Of a stretch of DNA of 11,927 nucleotides, positions 5,688-11,927 are shown piece after piece. This DNA comes from Candidatus Acetothermia bacterium (lineage in GTDB: Bacteria; Bipolaricaulota; Bipolaricaulia; RBG-16-55-9; JANLFV01). The notes beneath the pieces are model-generated. The model was not told where the DNA came from. It did no database searches and saw nothing but the letters and a program-made list of their open reading frames with translations. The DNA lies in NCBI GenBank assembly GCA_028275195.1, contig JAPWVC010000034.1, positions 1 through 11,927 of the forward strand. Reading direction: 5' to 3'. Both the position numbers and the translations under genes were made by a program. Within the stretch, counting starts at the first letter, position 1; every line of letters begins with the position of its first letter.

Positions 5688-6533
5688 ATGAAGCTGATCG
5701 CCTACTCCAAGGCCCTCTATTCCACATGGGTTTACTACAGCCCTGACCGGGTCCTCTTCGATGCCGGGGAGGGGGTGAGCTCGGTCCTGGGGAACAAGTC
5801 CTTTGCCATCCGCCATGTCTTCCTCTCCCACGGCCATGCCGATCACATCTCCGGGCTGGTCGGGTTGATCAACATCCGAAATAACGCCATGGGGGATACG
5901 GAGAAGCCTCTTACCATCTACTATCCTCGGGGGAACTGGCGGGTCTCGGAGCTGATGAACTACCTCTGGCGGACGAACCGCCACCTCCGGTATCAGTTGG
6001 AGTGGGTCCCCTTGAGCGACGGCGAGCGGGTCCAGCTCTTCGGCGGCCGCCTCCCGCGCTATGTCGAGGCCTTCAGGACCGTCCACTCCCAGGACGAGCG
6101 CTCCCTAGGCTACAACATCATCGAGCGGCGGGAGCGATTGAAGGAGGAATACCGCGGCCTCGCCCAGGAGGAGATCCTTAAGCTGGTCCAGGCCCGGGGG
6201 CGGGCGGCGCTATTGGAGCAATACGACAAGAAGCTCTTAAGCTACGGCGGGGACTCCATCCCCCTCGACCCCCGGAAGGTCGAGGAGACCGACCTCCTCC
6301 TCCACGATGTGACCTTCCTCGACGAGGAGGAGCGGAAGGAGTATAAGCATGCCACGCTCGAGGAGGCCCTCGAGGTCGCCCGCCAGGCCCGTGTCCAGCA
6401 GGAGCTATTGGCGATCCACATCTCCTCGAGGTATCAATTCAAGCTCCGCGAGCTCGAGGCGAAGTTACGGGAGATGGACCTCCCCTTCAAGGTCACCCTC
6501 CTCCCCCCGGGGAAGGTCCTCTCCCGCGAGTAG
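5688..6533 (+). CDS. RNase Z-like metallo-beta-lactamase-fold hydrolase
   Basis: This 281-aa protein is probably a tRNA 3'-end processing endonuclease (RNase Z) or a close relative. The metal-site motif SHGHADH has ligands H48, H50, D52 and H53. H133 follows (TVHSQ, then LGY), then D189 in a GGDS block like the RNase Z GDT, HDVTF (206-210), H221 in KHATLEEAL, and H244 in AIHISSRY. The last three blocks distinguish RNase Z from other members of the fold, and the catalytic set appears complete. It differs from standard RNase Z in lacking the N-terminal FLGTG motif. It also has a charged helical stretch (about 145-180) where the tRNA-binding arm is often found. It starts at the ATG at 5688, without a ribosome-binding site but 3 nt from the predicted transcript start. 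An in-frame TTG at 5682 is less likely. Confidence 0.78.
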   Translation: MKLIAYSKALYSTWVYYSPDRVLFDAGEGVSSVLGNKSFAIRHVFLSHGHADHISGLVGLINIRNNAMGDTEKPLTIYYPRGNWRVSELMNYLWRTNRHLRYQLEWVPLSDGERVQLFGGRLPRYVEAFRTVHSQDERSLGYNIIERRERLKEEYRGLAQEEILKLVQARGRAALLEQYDKKLLSYGGDSIPLDPRKVEETDLLLHDVTFLDEEERKEYKHATLEEALEVARQARVQQELLAIHISSRYQFKLRELEAKLREMDLPFKVTLLPPGKVLSRE

Positions 6534-6540
6534 CTCGGGG
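6523..6540 (+). terminator. Small hairpin across the stop codon of the RNase Z-like gene
   Basis: CCC-G-CGAG (6523-6530) and CTCGGGG (6534-6540) can pair around the TAG stop codon with one bulged G, followed only by TT. At best it is a weak terminator or attenuator before the aminotransferase gene, and it abuts the next promoter's -35. Confidence 0.25.
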
Positions 6541-6569
6541 TTGCAGGTCGAGAGGCTAGTTAGTAAGAT
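6541..6569 (+). promoter_or_regulatory. Promoter of the aminotransferase gene
   Basis: There is a -35 TTGCAG (6541-6546), a 17-bp spacer and a -10 TAAGAT (6564-6569). The -10 is identical to that of the saccharopine-dehydrogenase-family gene. The predicted start near 6576 leaves about 33 nt of leader with GAGGAGGT (6593-6600), 8 nt before the ATG at 6609. Read-through from the upstream gene is also possible. Confidence 0.5.
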
Positions 6570-6608
6570 TAGGCTCCATCTATTCTGCTGACGAGGAGGT
6601 CTAAGCCC

Positions 6609-7907
6609 ATGGAGATAGTGAAGACGGCCCTGCCCGGCCCGAGATCGAAGGAATGGATCGCAAAGAAGGAGCGGTATGTCCCCCGGGCCTTTGCCCCACT
6701 GGCCCCGTTCGTCGTGGCCAAGGGCGAGGGAGCGGTGGTCTGGGACCTCGATGGCAACCGCTTCTTGGATTTCACCGGCGGCTGGGGCTGCCTCGCCGTC
6801 GGATATAGCCATCCGCGGGTCGTGGCCGCGGTCAAGGACCAAGCCGAGAGGTTCTTGCACACCGACTTCACGGCCATGATGTATGAGCCGTTCATCGCGC
6901 TGGCGGAGCGGCTGAGCGAGCTCGCTCCTGGCCCGACCCCGAAGAAGGCTGCCTTCTTCAACTCCGGCGCGGAGGCGGTGGAGAACGCCGTGAAGATCGC
7001 CCGGTTCTATACCAAGCGGAAGGGGGTCGTGGTCTTCGAGGGGGCCTTCCATGGCCGGACACTGCTCACGATGACCATGACCCACAAGGCCAAGCCCTAC
7101 AAGGCCGGGTTCGGGCCCCTCGCGCCGGAGGTCTACCGCATCCCCTTCGCCAATGAGTATCGCTGCGACATCCCCTTCTCCGAGGTCGAGCGGAGGCTCT
7201 CGAGCCTCGTGGCTCCTGAGGATGTCGCGGCGATCGTCGTCGAGCCGATCCAGGGCGAGGGCGGGTTCGTCGTCCCCAAGGAGGGCTTCCTCCAGTTCCT
7301 TCGGGAGCTGGCCGACCGTTATGGGATCGTGCTCGTGGCCGACGAGATCCAGACCGGGATGGGCCGGACGGGGCGATTCTTCGCCTGCGAGAATTTCGGG
7401 CTCGAGCCGGATCTGATCTGCTTAGGGAAGTCGCTCGCCGCCGGGCTCCCCTTGAGCGCGGTCGTAGGGAAGGCCGAGATCATGGACAGCGTCCCCGAGG
7501 GAGGGATCGGCGGGACCTATGTGGGGAATCCCCTCGCCTGCCGGGTCGCGCTGGAGGTGCTGGCCATCATCGAGGAGGAGGGGCTGCTCGCGCGGGCGGA
7601 GGAGCTCGGGGCGAGGATCTTGGAGCGGTTCCGCAAGCTGCAGCAGAGGTTTGCCCTGATCGGCGATGTCCGTGGGGTGGGGGCGATGGTGGCGATGGAG
7701 CTAGTGAAGGACCGCCAGACCAAGGAGCCGGCAGCGGAGGAGACGAGCGCGATCATCAAGGAAGCCATTCAGAATGGGCTGGTCCTGGCCAAGGCCGGCC
7801 TCTATGGGAATGTGATCCGGATGCTCCTCCCCTTGGTCACCCCGGAGGAGCAGCTCGAAGAGGGGCTGGACATCCTCGAGAGCGCGATCGCCAGCGTAGC
7901 GGGCTGA
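6609..7907 (+). CDS. Class III PLP-dependent aminotransferase (GABA/ornithine/lysine type)
   Basis: This 432-aa cytosolic aminotransferase of fold type I, class III is the full family length. It has the substrate-region start VWDLDGNRFLDFTGGWG, the phosphate-binding NSGAEA (118-123) and FHGRT (147-151). D245 lies in VADEIQTGMGRTG and contacts the pyridine nitrogen. The Schiff-base lysine is K274 in CLGKSLAAGLPLSAVVG, and the late GGTYVGNPLACRVA block is present. No key residue is missing. Family members transfer the omega-amino group of 4-aminobutyrate, ornithine, acetylornithine, lysine or 5-aminovalerate to 2-oxoglutarate. The overall look is closest to the 4-aminobutyrate aminotransferase group, but substrate cannot be read from sequence alone, so I give no symbol. 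It has its own promoter and ribosome-binding site and ends 6 nt from the convergent lon-type gene. Confidence 0.9.
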   Translation: MEIVKTALPGPRSKEWIAKKERYVPRAFAPLAPFVVAKGEGAVVWDLDGNRFLDFTGGWGCLAVGYSHPRVVAAVKDQAERFLHTDFTAMMYEPFIALAERLSELAPGPTPKKAAFFNSGAEAVENAVKIARFYTKRKGVVVFEGAFHGRTLLTMTMTHKAKPYKAGFGPLAPEVYRIPFANEYRCDIPFSEVERRLSSLVAPEDVAAIVVEPIQGEGGFVVPKEGFLQFLRELADRYGIVLVADEIQTGMGRTGRFFACENFGLEPDLICLGKSLAAGLPLSAVVGKAEIMDSVPEGGIGGTYVGNPLACRVALEVLAIIEEEGLLARAEELGARILERFRKLQQRFALIGDVRGVGAMVAMELVKDRQTKEPAAEETSAIIKEAIQNGLVLAKAGLYGNVIRMLLPLVTPEEQLEEGLDILESAIASVAG

Positions 7908-7920
7908 GCTAGCCTAGCCC
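7901..7920. terminator. Short hairpin between convergent stop codons
   Basis: GGGCT (7901-7905) and AGCCC (7916-7920) can pair across the 6-bp gap between the aminotransferase and protease stop codons. It has no T-run and a 10-nt loop. It is the only candidate terminator structure here, and the transcripts of both genes must overlap at their 3' ends. Confidence 0.25.
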
Positions 7921-10280
7921 GCCTTCTCCTCGCGCTCCTCAGCCTTGAGGCTCTCAGCGATCTGGCGGAGGCGGCGCTCGACCTTCCAGTAGACGCTCCC
8001 CTTCTCGAACTTCCCGTTCTTCAGCCTCCGTCCGGCCTTCTGCCCGGTGAGGAGCTCGATCCCCTCGTCCAGATTCTTAATCGCCCAGATGTGGAACTTC
8101 CCCTCCCGGACGGCCTGGATCACCTCTTGGGAGAGCATGAGGTTCTCCACATTCTTCTCGGGGATGATCACCCCCTGCTTCCCGGTCAGCCCCTTGAGCT
8201 TGCAGGTCTTGAAGAAGCCCTCGATCTTCTCGTTCACTCCCCCGATCGGCTGGACCTCCCCTTTCTGATCGACCGAGCCGGTGATGGCGATCGACTGCTT
8301 CAATGGGACGCCCGCGAGGGCGGAGATGAGGGCGATGGCCTCGGTGGCCGAGGCGCTATCCCCGTCGATCTCGGAGTAGCTCTGCTCGAAGGTGATCGAG
8401 GCCGAGAGGCTGAGGGGCCTATCCTGGGCGAACTTCTCCCCCAGCCAGCCCTTCAGGATCAAGAGCCCCTTGGTGTGGATCTTCCCGGAGAGCTCGGCCT
8501 CCCGCTCGATGTTCGTCACCCCGTCCTTCCCGGCGAAGACATTGGTCGTGATCCTCGTGGGCCTCCCGAAGGAGAAGTCCCCCAGATCATAGACCGCCAA
8601 GCCGTTCACCTGGCCGACCTTGGCCCCATCGACCTCGACGAGGAGCTCACCCCGAGCGATCATCTCCTGGAGCTTCTCCTCGATGAGGTTGCTCCGGTAG
8701 CGCCGCTCTTGGATCGCCTGCTCCACATGCTCCGCGGTGACGAACTCGGCCCCGGCCCGCTCGGCGCAGTAGCTCGCCTCACGGATGATGGCCATGATGT
8801 CGCTGAACCGAGCTGAGAGCTTATTCTGGTCCCCGGTCAGCTCCGCGGCATACTCCACGAGCCTTGCCACCCCCGTCCGGTCGAAGTCCTTCAAGCCGGG
8901 CCGCTCCAGGACCCTCGCCCGGATGAACGGCCCGAACTTCTTGATGTATTTCTCATCCCAGGGCATCTCGGAGTCGAACTCGCTCTTGATCTTGAAGAAC
9001 TCCTGGAAGTCCTCCTCGAACATCTGGAGGAGGTTATAGAGCTCGTGGCTCCCGACGATGATCAACTTCACCTGGAGAGGGATCGGCTCGGGCCGGAGCC
9101 CCTCGGTGGCCGTCCAGCCGAGGAGCGAGCCGGGGTCCTCGATTGCGATCTTCCCCGACTTGAGTGCGACCTTCAGTGCCTCCCAGGAGAGGGGGTTCCG
9201 GAAGAGGTTGTTGGCATTGAGGACCAAGTAGCCCCCGTTGGCCCGGTGGAGCGAGCCGGGGCGGATCATAGTGAAGTCGGTAGTGAGGACCCCCATTTGG
9301 ACCCGGCGCTCGACCTTCCCGAAGAGGTTGGGGTAAGTGGCGTTATCCTCGACGATCACTGGAGCACCGGCGAGCTTCGAGTTGTCCACCAGGACATTGA
9401 CCTCATACCGCTTGAGCTCCTCATCTTGTCCTTCCTCCTCCCCGAGGAAGAGCCGCAGGTTGGCCAGGATGTCCCTCTTCACCTCCTCGAGGAACTCCCC
9501 GACGCGGGGCTCCTCTCCGTAGGTTTCCTTGAGGGCCGCGATCTTCGGCTCGACAGCGAAGGCCGCTACCTCGCGGTTCAACTCCTCGATGAGCCGGGCC
9601 CGCTCCTCCTCGAGCGCCCCGGCTCGGCGGATCGTCTCCTCGATCTGGAGCCGGACCTGGCGGTGGCGCTCCTCGAGGGCCTTCTGCTCCGCCTCGCTCA
9701 GTCGCTTATACTGCTCTTCGCTCATCGGCTTCCCCTCGAGCAGCGGGATCGTATTGATCCCGATGGGGGTCCGCTGGAGGGCGAACCCCAGCTCGCGGGT
9801 CCGCCGCTCGAGCTCGCTGAAGAGCTCATCCCTCTTCCGGTTGATCTCCTCATCGATCGCACGCTTCCTCTCTTGATACTCCTCGCTCTTGAAGGCCGTG
9901 GGGATATCCCGCTTCAACAGCTCGATGAGCTTCCCCATGTCCGCCTTCAGGCGGGCCCCCTTCCCCGGCTGGAGGGAGAGGTAGCGGGGGGTATAGGGGT
10001 CCTCGAAGTTGTGGACATAGCATAGATCGGGGGGACGGGGCTCATTCGCGCTCACCCGCTCAAGATAGGCCCGGACAATCGACATCTTCCCCGTCCCCGG
10101 CCCGCCGGCGACATAGATGTTATAGCGGGGATCTTTTATCTTTAGCCCGCACTCCAGGGCCTCGATCGCCCGCTCCTGGCCGATGACCTCCCGGAGGGGC
10201 TCGAGCTCCGCCGTGGTCTGGAAGTCGAAGATCCCCGGGTCGCAGTGGCGCCGCAGCTCTTCAGGCCTTAGCTTCCGCAT
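7914..10280 (-). CDS. Lon-family ATP-dependent serine protease (LonB/YcbZ-like)
   Basis: This 788-aa ATP-dependent protease combines an AAA ATPase with a Lon-type protease domain. Walker A is GGPGTGK (K65), close to the N-terminus, so the large substrate-binding N-domain of classical LonA is absent. A charged coiled-coil insert follows at about 110-230. The second ATPase half includes RANGGYLVLNANNLF. The protease domain carries S642 in DGDSAS and K685 in GGVNEKIEG, 43 residues apart, the same spacing as the Ser-Lys dyad of E. coli Lon (S679/K722). No membrane segments are seen, so it is cytosolic, unlike archaeal LonB; it most resembles the bacterial YcbZ/LonH group. It probably degrades damaged or regulatory proteins. 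The start is the ATG at 10280, just after a purine-rich GGGAGGGAGAAGGGAGG. A start at 10349 would lie inside the promoter. Confidence 0.92.
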   Translation of the reverse strand: MRKLRPEELRRHCDPGIFDFQTTAELEPLREVIGQERAIEALECGLKIKDPRYNIYVAGGPGTGKMSIVRAYLERVSANEPRPPDLCYVHNFEDPYTPRYLSLQPGKGARLKADMGKLIELLKRDIPTAFKSEEYQERKRAIDEEINRKRDELFSELERRTRELGFALQRTPIGINTIPLLEGKPMSEEQYKRLSEAEQKALEERHRQVRLQIEETIRRAGALEEERARLIEELNREVAAFAVEPKIAALKETYGEEPRVGEFLEEVKRDILANLRLFLGEEEGQDEELKRYEVNVLVDNSKLAGAPVIVEDNATYPNLFGKVERRVQMGVLTTDFTMIRPGSLHRANGGYLVLNANNLFRNPLSWEALKVALKSGKIAIEDPGSLLGWTATEGLRPEPIPLQVKLIIVGSHELYNLLQMFEEDFQEFFKIKSEFDSEMPWDEKYIKKFGPFIRARVLERPGLKDFDRTGVARLVEYAAELTGDQNKLSARFSDIMAIIREASYCAERAGAEFVTAEHVEQAIQERRYRSNLIEEKLQEMIARGELLVEVDGAKVGQVNGLAVYDLGDFSFGRPTRITTNVFAGKDGVTNIEREAELSGKIHTKGLLILKGWLGEKFAQDRPLSLSASITFEQSYSEIDGDSASATEAIALISALAGVPLKQSIAITGSVDQKGEVQPIGGVNEKIEGFFKTCKLKGLTGKQGVIIPEKNVENLMLSQEVIQAVREGKFHIWAIKNLDEGIELLTGQKAGRRLKNGKFEKGSVYWKVERRLRQIAESLKAEEREEKAG

Positions 10281-10320
10281 CCTCCCTTCTCCCTCCCGTC
10301 TTGAGCCCTCCTCCTTGGAG

Positions 10321-10349
10321 AGGATAACAAATCCGGGTAGGATGAGCAA
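10321..10349 (-). promoter_or_regulatory. Promoter of the Lon-family protease gene
   Basis: On the minus strand there is a -35 TTGCTC (10349-10344), a 17-bp spacer and a -10 TATCCT (10326-10321). The predicted start near 10314 leaves a 33-nt purine-rich leader. It sits directly downstream of the strong terminator of the PKD operon, so the protease is an independent unit. No CIRCE-type heat-shock palindrome is visible. Confidence 0.5.
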
Positions 10350-10358
10350 ATGGGGAAA

Positions 10359-10391
10359 GGGAGGGCCCCGATTGGGGGTCGGGGCCCTCCC
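10359..10391 (-). terminator. Strong intrinsic terminator of the PKD-protein operon
   Basis: A perfect 13-bp GC-rich stem, GGGAGGGCCCCGA (10359-10371) and TCGGGGCCCTCCC (10379-10391), has a 7-nt loop. On the minus strand it is followed by TTTCCCCATTT. It lies 41 nt past the stop codon at 10433 and is by far the strongest hairpin in the window. Confidence 0.85.
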
Positions 10392-10432
10392 CCCATCTTG
10401 AGGAGGGTGCAGGCCAGCCAGGCTAGCTGGAA

Positions 10433-11155
10433 CTAGAGGACCTGCACCTCGATGGTTTGGGGGATCGGGATCTTGAAGCGCGGGGAGAAGCTGCTCACGA
10501 GGCCCCCGATCTTGTAGAGGCCCCGCGGCGCGCTCCCCGGGACCTGCACTTCATAGACGATCCTCAAGCGATCCCCGGAAAGGAGGCCTCGGACCCAGAG
10601 CCATTGATTCCCAGCCTGCTTGAAGGTCGCATCACCGTTCTCGACCGCACGGAGCCGCCAGCCCTCGGGGAGCTCCGCGACCAGCCCTAAGCCGTTGACC
10701 TGGGTGCGAACGCCGATCTCGACCGTCACCCGGAGCCAATCGCCCGGGAGGGCCCTATTCCCTCCGAGTGGAGTGGTGATGCTCTGGCGGACAACGATCG
10801 GGGCCTCGGCCACCTCGAGATCCTTGGCCCCGACAGCCACGGCTCCGCCATTATCCGTCACCCGCAAGGAGACCCGATACCTCCCCGGCTCGTCATAGAG
10901 CCAGGTGGTTGCGGCGGCGCTCAGGCTCTGCTCGTAGCTCCCATCGCCGTCGAAGTCCCATTCATAGAGGACGATCCGGCCGTCGGGGTCGCTCGAGCCC
11001 GAGCCGTCGAAGGCCACGAGGTCGTTGATCGTCGGCACGGCGGGGGAGTAGGTGAAGCTCGCCTGGGGCGGCCTGTTCGAGCCGGCATAGCTGACCGGCA
11101 TTACCACCAAGCCGAGCAGGAGGATCAGTGCGATCCGGAGCTTAAGCTTAGCCAA
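10433..11155 (-). CDS. Secreted PKD-domain protein
   Basis: This 240-aa exported protein has an unknown role, probably at the cell surface or in the periplasm. It begins with a signal peptide: basic MAKLKLR, hydrophobic core 8-21 and a likely cut after SYA (A24). A PKD domain follows at about 28-115, with ASFTYSPAVP near its start, then SSDPDGRIVLYEWDFDGDG and YRVSLRVTDNGG. A beta-rich module (about 117-240) carries NGLGL, then LPEGW, and a late GLVSSFSPRF. This module is clearly homologous to the equivalent part of the gene upstream. The start is the TTG at 11155. It has AGGAGGAGGGAAG just upstream, and the next Met (residue 19) would destroy the signal peptide. It begins 11 nt after the previous stop codon, so both are one operon. 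PKD domains usually mediate protein or carbohydrate contacts. No catalytic domain is seen. Confidence 0.8.
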   Translation of the reverse strand: MAKLKLRIALILLLGLVVMPVSYAGSNRPPQASFTYSPAVPTINDLVAFDGSGSSDPDGRIVLYEWDFDGDGSYEQSLSAAATTWLYDEPGRYRVSLRVTDNGGAVAVGAKDLEVAEAPIVVRQSITTPLGGNRALPGDWLRVTVEIGVRTQVNGLGLVAELPEGWRLRAVENGDATFKQAGNQWLWVRGLLSGDRLRIVYEVQVPGSAPRGLYKIGGLVSSFSPRFKIPIPQTIEVQVL

Positions 11156-11166
11156 CTTCCCTCCTC

Positions 11167-11927
11167 CTAAGGCAGCGGCTCATAGACCGGCGTATCGGTC
11201 AGCCAGTAGGCGACCAACTCCAGCATCGTCTGGAGGTTGATCACCGCCCCGCCGGTGTGCTCGATGACCTTCCCCTCGAGCCACCAGGCCACAGCTTGCT
11301 GGATCTGGTCGAAGGTGATCTTATCTCCGAGCCGGATGTCGAACCGATCGTTCGTAGTATCCCAGCGGGAGACCACCCAACTGATCGGGAGCCGGTCGGT
11401 GATCTCCACCTGGCCCTCGCCCTCCACGGCCAGCTCGAAGGCCGGGGAAGCGGAGCTGATCTTCCCGGCGATATTGTAGATCTTGAGGGCCGCGTTGGCC
11501 GGGACGGCCACATCGTAGACGACCGTCTTAGTCGTCCCGGCTGGGATCTTCCCTGCGAAGAGCCACTGAACGGCCTTCTCGTGGTAGGTCGCCTCGGCAT
11601 TCTGGGCCGGGGTGACCGTCCACCCCTCGGGGAGGTCCTCATCGAGCCCCAGGCCGTTGAGATCCACATTCACTTCGATCTTCACCGTCACGCGGAAGGT
11701 CTGGCTCGGAAGGGTCTTATCGACATGGAGATAGGTGTTGATCTCGCGGGTGGCGACCGCGGGCTTGTAGATCGTTACCTCCTGGAAGAGGGTAGCGCCC
11801 GCATCATCGTCGTCGATGACTCTTAAGGCCACACGATAGGTCCCAGCCCGGTCATAGACCTTCTTCGCTATCGGCCCTTCAGCCTCAAAGCTCCCATCGC
11901 CGTCCAGGTCCCACTCGTATCGCGCGA
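11167..11927 (-). CDS. Secreted PKD-domain protein with C-terminal twin-Trp repeat (partial)
   Basis: Only the last 253 codons are in the window; the 5' end and any signal peptide lie beyond the right edge. The visible part opens inside a PKD domain (YEWDLDGDGSFE, then YRVALRVIDDDD). It continues with the same beta-rich module as its neighbour (NGLGLDEDLPEGW, then GKISSASPAFE). It ends in a distinct domain of about 72 residues with two related segments, ITFDQIQQAVAWWLEGKVI and INLQTMLELVAYWLTDTPV. The pairing of two similar helical segments recalls a dockerin, but the usual calcium-loop Asp/Asn pattern is not visible. The reading frame is open to the edge, so the in-frame GTG at 11832 is an internal codon, not the start. 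Function is unknown; an adhesion, scaffold or surface-sorting role is a guess. Confidence 0.78.
   Translation of the reverse strand, partial: ARYEWDLDGDGSFEAEGPIAKKVYDRAGTYRVALRVIDDDDAGATLFQEVTIYKPAVATREINTYLHVDKTLPSQTFRVTVKIEVNVDLNGLGLDEDLPEGWTVTPAQNAEATYHEKAVQWLFAGKIPAGTTKTVVYDVAVPANAALKIYNIAGKISSASPAFELAVEGEGQVEITDRLPISWVVSRWDTTNDRFDIRLGDKITFDQIQQAVAWWLEGKVIEHTGGAVINLQTMLELVAYWLTDTPVYEPLP

Noticed and set aside
9045..10025. 326-codon plus-strand open frame opposite the Lon-family gene
   Set aside because: It mirrors a well-supported gene in full, has low-complexity Leu/Pro/Glu composition, and lacks a ribosome-binding site or family motifs.
10281..10349. 23-residue N-terminal extension of the Lon-family protease
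   Set aside because: That start lies inside the predicted promoter, while the ATG at 10280 has a purine-rich site directly before it.
11830..11832. GTG as start of a 221-aa protein
   Set aside because: The frame stays open to the window edge and encodes the preceding half of a PKD domain, so this codon is internal valine.
1..11927. CRISPR array, tRNA, rRNA, insertion sequence or prophage signs
   Set aside because: I saw no regularly spaced repeats, cloverleaf, transposase or terminal inverted repeats; the intergenic spaces are short and explained by promoters, terminators and the riboswitch.

Overview
The window is a GC-rich, gene-dense bacterial chromosome segment. All coding regions are complete except one gene that runs off the right edge. 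Translation starts include ATG and TTG. The promoters I could pick out share a TTG-type -35 box, a 17-bp spacer and an AT-rich -10, and two genes look leaderless. Secreted PKD-domain proteins, an RNase Z of unusual outline and a YcbZ/LonB-type Lon homologue fit a thermophilic or candidate-phylum bacterium. Bipolaricaulota/Acetothermia is my guess, but it rests on general resemblance and is weak. The zinc-binding protein has a signal peptide but no lipobox cysteine, which suits a cell with a periplasm.

Left edge (1-195): a class I cyclic-di-GMP (GEMM-I) riboswitch lies on the minus strand, with its own -10 box. It points out of the window, so the regulated gene is off the left edge.

Zinc/manganese block (196-3247, minus strand): a tightly packed operon reads fur/zur-type regulator, metal-binding protein (znuA-like), ABC ATPase (znuC-like), ABC permease (znuB-like). 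A perfect 10-3-10 palindrome overlaps both the -10 box and the start codon of the regulator, so the operon is probably autorepressed by metal and its mRNA appears leaderless. A membrane protein with a B-box-like zinc finger and a TM2 domain (3347-4210, plus strand) is divergently transcribed from this operon.

Metabolic middle (4295-7907): a saccharopine-dehydrogenase-family oxidoreductase on the minus strand is divergent from an RNase Z-like metallo-beta-lactamase protein. A class III aminotransferase (GABA/ornithine/lysine type) with its own promoter follows on the plus strand. The oxidoreductase and aminotransferase might share an amino-acid pathway, but the sequence does not prove this.

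Right part (7914-11927, minus strand): a Lon-family ATP-dependent protease with an intact Ser-Lys dyad has its own promoter just downstream of a strong 13-bp hairpin terminator. That terminator closes an operon of two secreted PKD-domain proteins that share a homologous C-terminal module. The upstream one is cut by the window edge and ends in an unusual twin-tryptophan repeat resembling a dockerin in layout.

No stretch without a gene exceeds 300 bases. The longest are 1-195 (riboswitch), 5534-5687 (divergent promoters) and 10281-10432 (terminator plus promoter). I saw no tRNA, rRNA, CRISPR array, insertion sequence or attachment site.
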